From positions 52,659,586 to 52,723,585 of the forward strand of contig CM067082.1 of assembly GCA_034008185.1 (NCBI GenBank): DNA of 64,000 nucleotides, written 5' to 3'. This document shows, piece by piece, positions 12,201 through 27,200 of the stretch; position 1 is the first letter of the stretch, and each line of letters begins with the position of its first letter. A program made the position numbers and the translations under genes. The stretch is from Gorsachius magnificus (taxonomy: Eukaryota > Chordata > Aves > Pelecaniformes > Ardeidae). The notes below the pieces were generated by a model that made no database searches, had not been told where the DNA came from, and saw only the letters and a list, made by a program, of their open reading frames with translations.

Positions 12201-15200
12201 AGTCCCTACACCAACTCTCTCATACAACATCTTCATTGCCAGGAAGAGGGAAGATGCTATATGTTTCTAAATAAAGAACGAAACCTTCTTGTCATTGGTT
12301 AATGCATGATTAGCTTCTTGGGATATTATAGTATTTGTTGCATTCTTAAGATATATGGCTTAAGAGTGCATTCTAGCAAAGTTTGTGGTGACACAGGGTG
12401 AAAGTGTGCGTCTGCGTTCCGTGTGTTTAAAACACGACAAAGTGCCATCCATTATACGTGCTGCTGCTTTGGATAAAGATTAAAAAAATGTGATAAATGT
12501 TTAACATATTGCCCAGTGTGCTGTCAAAAGATTCTTGGATGATCCAGAGGAAATCTGCAATACACAAGCCTGCATAAAATAGAAGGCAATGCCAAAAATC
12601 ACATTAGTTGCCAGCTTCCAGTACATCAGCAGCAATTCCTGAAAGGCCAGCTCTTCATTTACTGTGAACGGCAACTACTCCACAAATTGACTGTGCTAAC
12701 TCATGTCAGCTGTAGGCAAGGCTCTTTCTGAATGGTAAACATGCAAACATACCTTATTAGGTGGCACTTTGAGTATTAAAATATAATTAAAAATGCAGAA
12801 TTCGTACCTGGTAATTTGTACACTGTAAGCACCCTTAATAGTATGCATGTATTTTTCAATCTAATCAGTGTTGTCTTGAAATGTGCCTTTCAGTGAGCTC
12901 ATTAAAACAGCAGATGGAGGACAGATTTCGTTGGATTGGTTTGATAATAATGACAGCTTATATTATCCGGATACCAGCACAAGACCCACTGTCCTGTTAT
13001 TGCCCGGCCTGACAGGAACGAGCAAGGAATCCTACATTCTTCATATGATCCATCAAAGCGAAATGCTGGGATATAGGTGCTGTTGTATTTCATTGCTAGT
13101 ATTTTGCTGCTCCTAATAAGATCAAATATAAATATGTATATGTGTAAGATGCCTTCCTAAGGCAAATGAGATCTAAAGACATTAGTTTATGTAAAAAAGT
13201 ATTAGTAGTAATAATAATATTAGAATTATGTAACAGACAGTACATTCGGAAGGGCTGTTTTAGCATCTACAGATGTGCCCCAGAGATTGCAGTGAAAGCA
13301 AGCTAAGTCTGCACAGGCCTTTGCTGTTGCTTCTTAAATTATAATATCAGTATTTGTATTACCCTTACACTTTCTAGAGAAGGAGTTTCTATTCAGCTCC
13401 AAGAAGACGCGTGTGGATGGGTTGCTGGCAGCAGGCCTCGGAGGAGGTCAGCTTCTGAATGCCAAAATTGCTTGATTCAGCAGCCTCAAATTTCGTGAGT
13501 GCAGAAAGGAGAGCTAGCTTACTCTTACTGGTGGTGGTGAAGGAAGAGGTTTGTCACCTCTTAATTGTCACTGCTTCATTTAGTTTCCTTATTCAGGCTT
13601 CTGGTCAGAGTTGGGTAAAATAAGTGGATTAGTTGATGAGTAGATGCCTTTATATAATCATATTGCTGCTGCTGTGCTTTAAAATAAGTTGTCATTGTTC
13701 CAGGATCTGTATTGGGAATATTACATTTTGTGTTTGTAGATTGGCTTCTGGTACTGACTCTAGTAAGTTCTTCAAATATGTATATATGAGCTTTTATCTA
13801 CATGTCTGGCTATCTCCTCTCTGGAGGTTTAGATAACTGCTTTACTAAGTGATGAAAGTAAAGTAGAACTTTTAACTGTTCAAAGTACTTCTAAAATCAC
13901 TTTAAAACTTACCAGTAAAAAATATCAGAGGAGGAAAGCCCTCAAATCAACAACTTCTTACTATTAATTTTTTAAGTATTCCTGAAAGACACATCTGCAT
14001 TTGATCACCTAAGAAAAGAAGGTATAGCATTAAAAAGGAGAGCTTTATGTCAGATTTCAACAAAATGCTCTAGTTTTGTTTTTAAACAGCAACATTTGTG
14101 AAAAATACCACAATAAGTATTTTTTCATGCCTTTAACCCATCTAAAATATGTATATATTATTTAACAAAGTTATTACCCTGAGATGTTGGAAGAGTAATA
14201 GAAAAGTAAGATTTATTAAGAAAGCATAGATCCTTAAATCGTGGTAATACCACTAAAAAATGCAGAGAATCCCACTAGCACAGAGAGGACAGAAACTTCT
14301 GCTATGCCAGACAAAAAAAATCCCATCCCCAGGAGCCTGCCACTTAGATGGAGCTGTCATTATAATTTTGATTTGGCTCGTTTCTTGCTATTTAATACAA
14401 TTACGTAGCTTTGGAGGATGTCTACACATGGATCTCTGATGTTCTCTTTCAGAGCACTGCTTTTAGGCTCAGCCCTGCACTGGCAGAGCTTATGGCTTGT
14501 ATTTTGCCAGCTCAGAGTGCAGGCAGAACGAGATGTGTGTATCATCTTCAGGTAAACCCTGCAGTGCTCACCCTGCAATCTGACCTCAACCAGCAAATCA
14601 CAGAGCTCATACAGAGTCCCACTGACTTCAGTGAACTCTGTTTTTTGGTATAAAAGTTGTTCCACAGAGGTCAGACTTCAGGACCTGTAGCATTGAATAA
14701 TGTGCTGAATTATTCACAGAACTGGCTTGTTTTTCTTTATGCATTTTCATTTTTTAATGTGTTTAAGTTATCTTTTTTAGGGGAATGAACAATGTGTGTA
14801 ATTGAATTTATTGTCTCAATTTTTAGATGCGTGGTTTTTAACAATCGGGGAATTGCTGGTGAGGATCTTCTGGTAAGGATGACTTCTAAGATAAACATCT
14901 CTTACTTGTAAGCAGTATATATGGCATCATTCATGTCTATTTGTACGGCTGGATTTAAATGAGAGAAACTCACAGCATATGTTGAAAAGGCAGAGAAGAG
15001 AATCTAGCCATCTGGTAGATCAATCATGTGCCAATATTCATCTTTTATTTTAAACCTCCAAGAGGTCAGCTGGTCAACACATAATTTTTGTGAACATTTC
15101 ATTTTAGGAAATAATTCAAAGTACTAATATCTGTAACATTAAGATGAACAATCCTTATACTTTTCTTTCCCAAAATACTGTAGTATCTAAAATGCACACA

Positions 15201-18200
15201 TCCAAGAAATTCTGTTCAATCAATGCAATTTTCGCCCATTGTTTTAACATACATTTCCAAGTATAAGCAGTCATAATTACTTTCCCAATTGCCAACATGA
15301 GTTTAAACTAGATTTTGATATGGTTAAAAAGTTGTGCCATTAAAATCCATATTATGTGGTATTGAATTAATGAACCGGATTTTTATGGATAGCCATGTTT
15401 TAAAAGTTAAATGTGTTCTTGTATTTTTCTCAGCAATTATGACACAAACTCAGCTACAGAAGACTTGTGTTTGAGACAAATATATCATGTTTGCTTAGAA
15501 ATAACTGGCAATTCCACAAATGACAGCGTCTTGAACGTTTTCTGCAACTAGGGACAAGGCATGATGAAATATTGCTGAATAAGCTTTGTTTCTTCATATG
15601 CGTTTTGTTGACAGTTCTGCAGCTGGAATGAATGTGCATAATGCTTGGTATTGTTTTGCATTTTTTAATCCCCTGGTTTCAAACTGTAAAAAGCTCAGAA
15701 TGTTTTCCCATAATCAGATAAAGCATTTCAATGCAAATATTGCCATGTTAAGAGTAGTTTTCTGCATACTTTTGGAGATGGATCTACAAAGCAGTTTTGT
15801 GACACACAAAGTCCTTATTGATGAATTTCTGAACTGTTAAGAGAAAGGATCTCTTGTTTGAATGCATTGTGTGTATTTTACTGTAATCGGATTTACATCT
15901 TTAAGCTTTGTAAGATCTTACTGTGAAGCAAACGAGCTGAAATGATCGCATTTTCTGCAAAGGGGTTTCTACATTTTGATATAAAATCCCTAGCTAATGA
16001 GCTTGAAGCATAGTTGAGCACCACAGTAGAAATTAGTCATGGAAGTAGTTCTTTTTCTAGTCTCTTTAAAGATCGATTCAAATTTACAGCAAATAATAGC
16101 TATATAAAGAATCAGTTTTTAAATGCCATTTTTGTTTGTTATTGAAATTTACTGTGAATTATTGTTATGGAATAATCAAATATTAGATTGACCACAGCCA
16201 ATGTGAGCTAAGATGGTGTTTTAAAAAATCTTAATTCAATGAGTAGTTAGATAGACATTTAAAGTGTCAGGAATTAACTGAAATTAAAATGCAACATACC
16301 TCTCTAGTTTTATACACTTTTAATCAAATACACTTTTGCTTAGAATACATTAGACCCTAGTTACCAAAAATAATTTTATTTTTCCTTGTGAACTTGACAA
16401 TTTAATTAAAATACAACACATTCACACTGTTTATAATTAATAGGGTGTAAAACAGTGAAGAGTGATTCATGCGGATAAGAACTGGAAATGCAACATAAAC
16501 GGAAATTAAGAACGCTTTTGGTTTTAATTATCCAGATTTAGCATTTCTTTCCTTTTTTATTATCTTTGACTTCAACATGTCAATATTCTTGTTAAATGTA
16601 TTTTAAGTAATTAGCTTCATCTAATTAAACTTGTTAAAATTGCCAACAAATATCCAGGCTGCCTAAGTGAAATCAATTTAAAAAAAAAAAACACCTTAAA
16701 AAACTTTGTTGCTTCAGGCAACAAATCAGTTCAATTAACTCATAATTAAGTATTTTTATATTTAGTTTTAGTGTTTATACTGAATTTTGTCAGGTCAGCC
16801 CCTAGCCATACTAAGTCAAGGTCACTAGCGCATTTAGTAGTAAGTCTATAGTTAAAAGCTCTCTTGTGCTGTAGATGAAATCTAGAGAACACCATTAGAA
16901 AAAAACTTATTTTACTGTGATTCTTACTGTGCCTAAATGGACTTATCTCCCTTATACTGCTCCAGATAGTCCCCCAGATTGTGGCCTGTAGCAGTTGTCT
17001 GTGCAGGTGAGGCTCAAAAGCTGTGCTTGTCCTTCAAGTAAGCAAGGAAAGGGTTACCCAAATCCAGTGATGCCAGTGGAAGTCATAACAAGTCCCAATT
17101 AAAGATTTGAAGAGACACTGATGATAGATAAAAAAGGGATAATATGGGTGTTTCATTGCTGTAGTTAATAGAGTATTTTAGTAAATCAGGTAAATGGCAC
17201 TGGTTTATTTATTTTCTATTTATTTGCTTATATTGTGTGTAGAATCTAAGTATTGGCTATTTTTCAAATGCTCTCTGACAGAACTTGAAATCTAACGTTT
17301 TCTTTTGCATCTGAATGTGCGTGAAGATGGTAAAACTGTGATTAAAACTTTCTTTTCTGTAAATTGCAGCCTTTACTTTTCATTTCCTCAAGGTATTTTA
17401 AAAATATTGGTGCCTATTTAGTTCTGATCTAGTTCTGTCTAGTTTAGCTTGTGGCTCTGTGTCAGATTTCATCTAATGGCTGGTGGTTGCAGATACTTAA
17501 GCTATTTGTCACCTGTTTTATTTTGTAGTGATAACAAGTATAACTCCCTCCTCCACCTCCTTGTGAAATGCTCTGGGTTTATATTTGCCATTTATTGCAG
17601 CCTCACGATAAATGCTAAAATTATCTTGTTATATAAATGATCCACTCTTCAGTTTGCTTTGTCCTTAAAGGATAATACAAAAGCTTATGGCGGCATTTTT
17701 CCCTCTTGACTCCTTACAGACACCAAGGACTTACTGTGCAGCTAACACAGAGGATTTAGAGGCCGTTATTCATCATGTACACAGCTTGCACCCCTCAGCT
17801 CCGTTCATGGCAGCTGGTGTCTCTATGGGAGGGTAAGGTATTATGTAACACAAGTCTCAGCTTAACGATGATTGTAAAATAAGACTGTTGTAGCCCGATT
17901 GTAAATTATTACTCTGCCATACTAGCATTGCTTACTGAACTGCAAGTAACTTGGGTCCGTCTCCAACAATCAATATTCAGAAGACTTGCAGAAACTTTGG
18001 GGCTTTTAGCTCTGTGTCAGGGAAGGTCGAAATTGGCCAACATTCAAATGTTGAGGGGGGTGGAGAAAGACAGGAAACACCGACAGGCAGATTGACAGCC
18101 AAACAGGTGGAAAATACAATCTTTGGAAACTATGGAGGCTGTCTTTGGAACAGAGGGATAAAAAATAGGGACTAGAGCTATCATACCATGTTTCTTAGTA

Positions 18201-21200
18201 ACTCTGGAAATTACAGGATTTGTCTTTGCTCTTATTTGGGTTCTGCAGTGTGTGAGTAGGTTGAGCTGGAAGAGATGTGGGTTGTCTGCTCTGTCTGGCT
18301 CAGAAGCAAGAAGTAGTATTGTTGTTGAAACCAGTATGGGTTGATATAGCATGTGGTATTAAGACTTACTGTGTCCTGGCTTCTATCCAGAAAGTGCAGC
18401 TAGAACAGACAATGATAGCACAGTTTCTTAGAAAAATCATTGCTAGGAGAAATGTTCAGACAGCCTCTTTAATGAAAATCATAGGAGAGGAGAGCTTCCA
18501 CTAGAAATACTGCAGACACAGTGGCAACTTCCTGAGACTTCCCTTCTTTCTGATTAATTTTATGGAGGGCGGGCAGATATAGCCCTGTATATTGGCATTA
18601 ATCTACTAACGACTTGTGGGAGCTTTGGGATAAATACAGATTTGTGCAAGCAGTATAGTTACTGATAATAAAATAAATAAGTAACTTGGGAGCCTTTTAA
18701 ATCAGGCCAGTCTTTTTCCATTCATGTTGCTGGGATTTTGCCAGTGTCTTCAGTATGAAGACATATGAATCTCTCCAGTGTGTCAGTGTTTATCTTGCTG
18801 GGAAGCCCAAAATTGGACACAGTACTCCAGATACAATCTCGTAAGTGCCAAATACAGGGACATAACAATTTCCCTAGACCCACTCGTTTTGCTGTTTTGC
18901 TCTTACTAACAAAGCACAGTATGTCACTAGTCGTCTTCATTGCTGCAAGGGTGCACTGCTGAATCATGTTCCATTTGCCCAGGTCTCTTTCAGCTGCTCT
19001 CTATCCAGTCATTAATCTGTCCCAGGTGCGGAACTTTGCTTTTGCCTTTGTTAACTTCCAGCCCATTTCTCCAATCTGTTGAGGTCCCTCAGAATGGCAG
19101 TCCTGTCTTTCAGTTCACCAGCCACAACCCACAATTTGACCTGCAAGCTTACTAAGCATGTATTCCATCTCATCATCCAGTTAATGAAGGTGTTATACGG
19201 TATTGGCCCCATTATTGACCCGTGAGGAACACTGCTAGTATCTGGTCCAACCACTCCAGTTGGACTTCAAGCTCCTGATCACAACTCTCTGAGCCTAGTG
19301 GTGTAGTCAGTCTTTCACGCATGTTGCAGGTCACCTATTCAAACCATGTCCCTTAAATTTGGCTACATGGAGATCATGGAAGACTGTCAAAAGCCTTATT
19401 AAAGTAAAAATAAGCAATATCCACTCCTTTCCCCTAATCAACAAAGACAGCTCATCATAGAAGGCAATCAGGTTGCTCAGGCATGCTTTGTCCTTTGTAA
19501 ATCCATGCTGACTGTTATCAGTCACCTTCTTTACCTTTACACATTTGGAAATGGCTTCCAGAGGATATTCCCAAAATGCTGAGTTTAGGCTGACCAGCCT
19601 GTATGTCTTCCTCCTTGCCATTCTTGTAGATGGGTGCCTTTTTTTCCAGGCTTCAGGAATATCCCACAGTGGCTGCAACCTTCCAAAAGTCATAGAGAGT
19701 AGTCTCATAATGACATTGGCTGCCTCTCTCTGGAGCTTTGGTCCACCTTACCTGGTCCCATTGACATGTCTATGCCCAGTTTGCATAACTGGGCCCTAAC
19801 CTGATCTTCCTCTGCCATGAGTAATACTTCATTCTCCCATACTCTGCCACTGGGCACAGCGACCTAGTAGGCCTGAGAACAGATCTCAGCAGTAAAGACA
19901 AGTAGCCTCTGCTTTTTACAAATCTTTTGTCACTAGGTTCCCTGCTCTGTTGAATAGTGGTCCCAGCAGGGAATAAAGGCTGGTCAGCCTAACCTCAGTT
20001 CTTTGGGAAGACCCTCTGGAAGCCATTTCCAAGCATATAAAGGATAAGAAGGTGCCTGGATTCATCAAGGACAAAGCATGCCCAAGTGATCTGATTGCCT
20101 TCTATGATGAGATGACTGGCTTCACTGATGAGGGGAAAGGAGTGGATGTTGTTTGTTTTGAGCCTTTTTTTTTTTTTTTGTACTGATGTACTTACAGAAG
20201 CCTTTCTTGTTGCAGAAGCCTTTTTCTTGTTGTCCTGCATATACTTTGCTAGTTCCATCTCTAGATGAACTTTAGTTTTCCTAACTGCATCCCCACATGC
20301 TTGGGCAATGACTGTTTCTCTCAGGCAGCCCACCCCCCTTCCACCTACAGGATACTTCCTTCTTGAACTCAGTCAGGAGCTTTTTGTTCCTCCATGTGGT
20401 CTTCTGCCATTCTTGCTCAACTTCCTGCACATCAGAACATACCACACTTGTGCTTTATGTTCAGTTATGCTTAAGGTCAAACAGTTCTCCCAGACCCCTT
20501 TGCCCATCAGGGACATCTCGCATGGGATCCTGCCAACCAGATCCCCAAACAAATTAAAGCCAACTCCCTCCAGTATTGTAATTCTGCTGCTTACCTTCCC
20601 CACTCACTTTTGATCTTAAAAATCCGGCATCAAATAATCTCAGTGGCCAAGACTGTTCTGCACTTTCCCGTACCTGACAGCTCTTCCCATGCTGTGTGTT
20701 CGTGCATGTGCTGGCACATGAGATGGTCTGCAGTCATGCTGCTTTCTCAGGGAAGTGTGAGAGCCTCCCCCACTATGCTGTTCCTTGGGTGCTTCAACAG
20801 AGCCTGTCAGGCCTTTGCTTTTCTTCAGGCTTTGTTCTCCATTCCTTGTCAAACCTAGTTTAAAACTCTCCTTCACAAGGTTAGCAAGCCTGTTGGCTCT
20901 TACCTCACTTCGCATGCTGTCTCTCCCCAGCTCAGAATTTTTTGCACACAAAATACAAAATAACATGATGTATTGCAAGAACATGTTTCATTGGAAATGG
21001 TGAAAGTCAAAGAAGCATCTGCAGTAGAGGTTTAGAGTTTCAGTGATCAGATACAGATTTAAAGCACAGTAGTTCTTCATGGGTATCTTTGTGTGTGGCG
21101 CACCATTACGCTAGAACTAAGAGGGCTGGAGTGTAGTAGGTTTTCAGGGCTGAAGGTGCAGTAGAAAGCTAGCTATTCTGCTACTGGTACAAAAGACCAG

Positions 21201-24200
21201 TTCAGCCCGTAGTGTCGTTTCTGTCCTTGTTATGGTATCCTAGATAGTGGCAAAATCTGTTAATATGACACAGGGCATCTGTGCTGTGTTCCTAGCTTTT
21301 ACCTCACCACCACCACTGGGTGATTTTAGGCAAGGTGTTTCACCTTCCTCCTCCAATATGTTTTTGAAGTCCTGAACCACAAAGAGAAAGCATATGCTTA
21401 ATTGTACAGAAAACTGGAAGAGTCTCTAATCATCCACATCGGGACTGTTTCCATGCTTCAAAATTAATTAGAGCACTTGCATGTTTAAAATTAAGCAGGA
21501 GCAGAGATTTCATCAGGGGCATACTGTAAAAATCATCCACTTGTCTTAATCTTACAATAGTTTTTATTTTCTATCTGTTTTCCAGATTTTCTGAATAGCC
21601 AGTTAATCTATATAGGACACATTTGTCCAATTAAGAAAAAGAAACATTCACTTCACAAAGCTGTAAAAGTAGATGAAAGCCTACTTGTTCTACTGATCTT
21701 CAGTATGTATTATTTTGGAAGGGGATTTTGTTTTCTAACTTAAAGATTCCTAAACCTTCTCTCTACCACGTATATTCTGTGACTTCTGTTAGGGAAGTGG
21801 CAACTTCTACTACTACAACTTTTTTTTTTATGGGCTTATGGTTCAATGTTCTTACAATATATAGACTGGTGACTCACAGGTTCCTCTCACACACAGAAGA
21901 GGGAACATATGCTGCCGAACTCCTATATGTACCACAGGTGACTTTCCTCATTGGGTTCAACTGTGTGAGCTGATGGCAGGAGCCCACTCCTAAGTGCTGT
22001 TTGATGTTCTTTTTGTGCTGGTTCCTACCAACTGGCACATCTTTAGTAATACTAAAGACTGGTTTCCCTTTTGCACTGCTGTCCGGTGATATGGTAGGTA
22101 GTGCACAGGGATAAAATCTCTATGATGGCAGGATGGTTCATGATTTCTTTGCTAAAGGTTGCCGTCTCCTGAAGTATGGTGGATGAAGCCAAGGTACAGT
22201 GTGTTGGTGGTCCAGGGAGCTATATTGAGTTGTAGAACTTGCAATGTTTTGAGTTAAAGGCTTGGTATTAAATGCTGGTTGTAAACTTTGGGGCCTCAGG
22301 CAGTAAAGTAAGACTTACAGCTTTTCTGTTGGTATTTTTCTTTTACTGTCTTCCTGCTATTTTAATTTTTGTACATTTAAAGGGTCAGGTACTGGTGAAC
22401 TCTCCCCTTTTTTCAACTCAACTAAACATCAGCAGTAGAGACTGTAAGTTGCAATTGGTCAGAAAGGCAAGACTTAAGCCATTTATTTGGCTCATAATTT
22501 TGTTTTGCTAGTTTTATTAATTATCCAACACTTAATTCTTTACATATTTTCTGTTAAAGAACAGCTGTGTTCTCTCATATGAGTGAGGTGGGGTAAAGGC
22601 ATTACCTTCAACTCAAGACAGCTTCATAGTGAAGCAGGTGTGCCAGGGGCAGCTTGCATTTGTCAGGCACACTGATCAGATTTATCAGATCAGGAAGTCC
22701 GAGAGCTTGTAAAACGGTGAAACTTGTTAACAACTTGGGAATACCTGTTCCATGAGTAAGACTTATTTGACCTTTTCCTCCCTTTTAGTGATATAAATAA
22801 GACTAGTACATCTCTATTTCCAAATGCACTCCTACCCATATCCTACACAGTGCACTCAGTTCCTCTCTGACAGTAGAAAGAGAAAGCAAACTTCATGAGT
22901 CATATGTTGATTACATTGACTACCTTTTAGAAGTATTAGGCACAACTGTAGAGCTGGTACAAGAAACTATTGAAAAACAGACAAAAAGGTGGCTGATTGT
23001 TATATTTGCTTTAAATTGAAGCAAACAATTTGATAGTATATATGTTTCTGTTTTTCATTTCTGTTTGTAGCATGCTTCTTTTAAATTACCTGGGCAAAAC
23101 TGGCAGAGACACTCCTTTAATGGCAGCTGCAATTTTCTCTGCGGGTTGGAATGTTTTTGAATCTGTAGAATCTCTGGAGAAGCCACTAAACTGGCTTCTT
23201 TTCAACTATTACTTGACTACTTGTCTACAATCCTCTATCAGCAGGTGAGTTGCCTTCTGAACTATTTAGCAAGGTGGAAGGATGTTAGCATGAGATCTGC
23301 AGCAGGTATAATAATATTGGCAAAATTAATGCTGTATCAACACTTCACATAGTTGTCCGTGTGCATTCCTCTGTAAGTTTTGAAATCAAAAGGATCTTTG
23401 CAAGGAAGATTGTCATCAGTTTGACTAAATTTCTCTGCTCCTCAAGGGACTCGGAGCAAGACTGATGTACTTGTGTATTTATGGATGAAGTGAATGGATT
23501 TTAAAAAATTTTCAGATATGCACATACTGACTTTGAGTATTTACGTACATATACTAATTCTTTTAAGTTGGCGTTGACTGCAAAAGCATGCAAAAGGCTA
23601 CTTCATCCTTTGCTTTACAAAATCGGGGTGTATTTTGTACTCCCAAATATTTAGTTCTCTTACCTTTGGCATCTTTCTCATGGCTTATGCAGATTTTTAC
23701 TATATTGCTGGATGTGCCTGCATATGAATGAGCAATTCTTCTGCTCTTGGATTCCAGACAGATTTTTATTATGACAGAAAATTAAAAACAAGCATGTTTT
23801 TATTAGGGAGTTATTTCTATAAATGCATCTGTAAAGCAGAGGACTTCTACATCTGTTTATATAACAAAAAACAAGCCCTCCAATTTTTCTCTTTCTTTTT
23901 AGGCATCGACAAATGTTGGAGAAATTATTTGATATGGATCTTGTGATGAAGGTATGTGAAAATGTTACTTCTGCTTCATCTGGATGCTGTTTTCCAGATG
24001 CTGACATAATTCCCTATTCGAATTCTTTACTTCAGGCTAGAACTGTTAGAGAATTTGATAAGCAATTCACTTCAGTCATGTTTGGCTACCGTACAATCGA
24101 TGATTACTATGAAGATGCTAGCCCATGCCGCAAGCTGAAGTCAGTAGGAATTCCAGTGTTATGTCTCAACTCTGTGGATGATGTCTTCTCACCAGGTCAT

Positions 24201-27200
24201 GGTAAGTTTAGGCTTTTAAAAATATATTTATCTGTATATGCAATCATTAAGTCAAACTACATAGGTCTGAGAATGAACTCAGACCTATGTGTGGAGGTGT
24301 ATTTAAATGTTACTTGTACATAGGATCAAAACCTCCAGGGATGGATCAATTTACTTACAGTGTAAGACACACGTGAAACAGCTGATGATGGAGAGATGTG
24401 ATTAGTACAGAATGCAGAAACCCATAGGGTGGCAATCATTAGCCCTTAGTAGACTTTAAAGGCAAAAGAAAGAAATACGCACATTTAGGGTGCGAGTTAT
24501 CTCACGGTAAGAAAGATATCAGATATATTGCCCTCTCAGAAGCACCCAGTTCTATTCACCAAGTATGAAGAGAGCCTGTAATGAGGAACTCTGATTCACA
24601 TGTCTGGATTGTAGACATTCAGAGTTCAATGAAAGTGGAAACAAGTATTTTTTAATTGCTGTTTTTCAAGCCACTCCCTACATGAGTGTCTGGGATGTTG
24701 CTTATGTTTCAGGTTACTTGAAATCCTCAGTTGTTGGTCTCAGTGCCACCTCCAGTGCCTGAAAATTAAAAGTAAGAAAAAAAATGTAAGTTAGCATGTA
24801 GGCCAAAATCTAGGGTCAGGGAAGAGATATAGACAAGGTGAGCTCCTAGGAGGCGGCACGTTGAAATTAGTAAGAATCTTAACTGGAAGAAAAAGCAGCA
24901 ATATCAGCTAGTAACAGTAGGCTGAAAACTCTGGTTTTTCCCTTTTCTTCCTATTTTCTGCCAAACGTGACCATTATGAACATTCTGCTTTTGATCTGAA
25001 GATCAAAACCCTGTTGCTATCTGTCATAAAAAAAGATATGCTTGTTCCTGCAGTCTGTGTATTGGTTACAGTGTCTGTGAAGAGAGGGAGAATAAAAGCT
25101 AATGTAGAGGAAAACCACTATAATGAGCAGCTGGTTGAGGGGACAGTCTTAAGTGATGAACACCTGACACCTTTAATTGTGAAATTTATACACTTGGTTT
25201 ATTCCAGGGAAGTTTTCTTCTGCCACCACAAGTCAAGTGAGATTCTTGTAGAATGAGTCACGAAACCAAAGTGAGTAGGCAAACAGATTAGAACAGCAAA
25301 CAGATCAGAACAAGAAACAGAAGAATGAAGGGCTTGGAAGAGACTCTGCATGTGTGTGTACTGTTTATCTGTGCACAGATGTACAACACATACAGAAACA
25401 TGCACACACTTACCTTACTACTTACAGTTCAAAGACCTGTTAGGGACAAATGTGACGTGAAAAGGGTGACTCCAGCAGAGTGCGCTAGAAAAAGTCTGAT
25501 TTCTTCTCTTGAACAAAAAGCATCCATGCTATGCCTGAACAATATAAAGAGGTGACAGCCACCTAATATGAGGGAAAAAATGGTGACTCTTGATTAGCCA
25601 AACTACCTATCTCTTACATTGGCCAAAACAGAGGCTTAAAAAAAATAAGATCTGGACAAACATAGCAATATTCTTCCGGAATACTGCATCCACCTTTAAC
25701 AATTTGTGGTTCAGGGACTTTCTGAGACAAAGTTTGTCCCTTTGTATTTACTAGCCTCTGTGGGATTTTTTTTTTTTCCTTGAAATTGGCCAGTTGCTGT
25801 TTCTGTTATAAACATACAATGTCCTGGAAATGTGAATGGATGGGGCTGTGACCCTAAAATCTGTGTCTAAATATAAAATCTGGCTAGTGATTCTGAAGAT
25901 AAATTTTTATGTGTCTTATGACTGTGGGGATGACTTTGCCCATAGTACTGCAAGGTGTGTGATCTGCTGTGCCACGCTTCTGCCATTAAGTATCGTAGAG
26001 AGGGAACAATGGCTTCACCTCTACGTTTAGCTCTAGCTCAGTTTGTGGTTTCTCTTCTAAAGAGAAGCAGTAACTGTGGCAGAAGTAAGGTAGCTGGTTA
26101 GCACAAGCAGCAACAGCAGTGAACCAGACAGTGTGCCTCTATCCCTGGAGGATTCATCAACCTTTTCCAGCCTATTATGACTGGGACTGGGACCTTTGTT
26201 AGCTAGATTAAAGCTAGTGCAGATACTCCATCCCCTTGTCTCTTCATTTTCAAATATAACCTCCAGCTCTCAAGAGCCAACCAGTGACCCCATGAAATTC
26301 AATTGGAACACGAGAAAACCCTTTTTTACTGTGAGAGTGGTCAAACATTGGCATAGAGAGGTTGTGGGGTTTCCATCTATGGAGATACTCAAAACCCGAC
26401 TGGACACAGTCCTGGGCAACCTGCTCTAGGTAACCCTGCTTGAGCAGGGGGCTTGGACTAGATGATCTCAAGAGGTCTCTTACAGCCTCAAGAGTTCTGT
26501 GATTGTGTAGTTTGACTAGGCAAAAGCTTGAGTCCCCTAGAGAACAGCCATAGCAGATCTCTCCTCTCTTGTAGCTGTTTTTTAGAAGAAACAAAACTCT
26601 TGGTGAACAGTGGATTACAGGGATGGTGTATTGTGTAAAATTACCTATTGTTAGAATGCCTTGGAAGACTTTCAGCATAGAGGGGGACTGAGGCAGAGCA
26701 CCAGCACTTCTGAAACAAGTGTTAGAGTCTGTTGTAATGACTGTCCATCCTCTCTTAAACTCTGACCCTAACCAGCTATTCTCCGTGAAAATGTTTGCGT
26801 GGTTTTTGCATTCATTTATTCCTTGTTCAGAGTTAATGCTGTTGGCTGTAAACTGTTGTCCTTGTGGTGACTAGTTCACCTTAGAAAGGGCCACCAGGAC
26901 AAAGTTGATTTACAGCCAGTAGCGTGACTCTGCTACGTGTGCCTATCCTTGGCTCCTTTTTTGTTTGTACTATGCACCCTGAATGTGAAAAGTTGCGCTG
27001 GCAGGAGACACAGGGCAGCCCGATTAGCAGCCTAGAAATTAATGGCTGCTGCCATCAGTTACTGGAGTTCATTCATCCTTGACACTTTTGCAGGCTGTTT
27101 TATGTTAGCAAACATAAAGGGCTGGTGTTACTCTGGGAGGTGACTTCATTCTGGTAACTGCCTTGGTTTTTCTGACTTAAAAGTGTGTGGACACGTGTAA

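Larger units (their letters stand above)
17833..23070 (+). other. ABHD3 intron 5
   Basis: A 5.2-kb intron dominated by a composite CR1 (18.7-21.0 kb). The flanks (17.83-18.71 and 21.0-23.07 kb) show no exon or repeat that I can identify. Confidence 0.7.

Noticed and set aside
23678..24007. A 109-codon minus-strand frame over ABHD3 exon 7
   Set aside because: It is antisense to a true exon and intron and has no recognisable domain.
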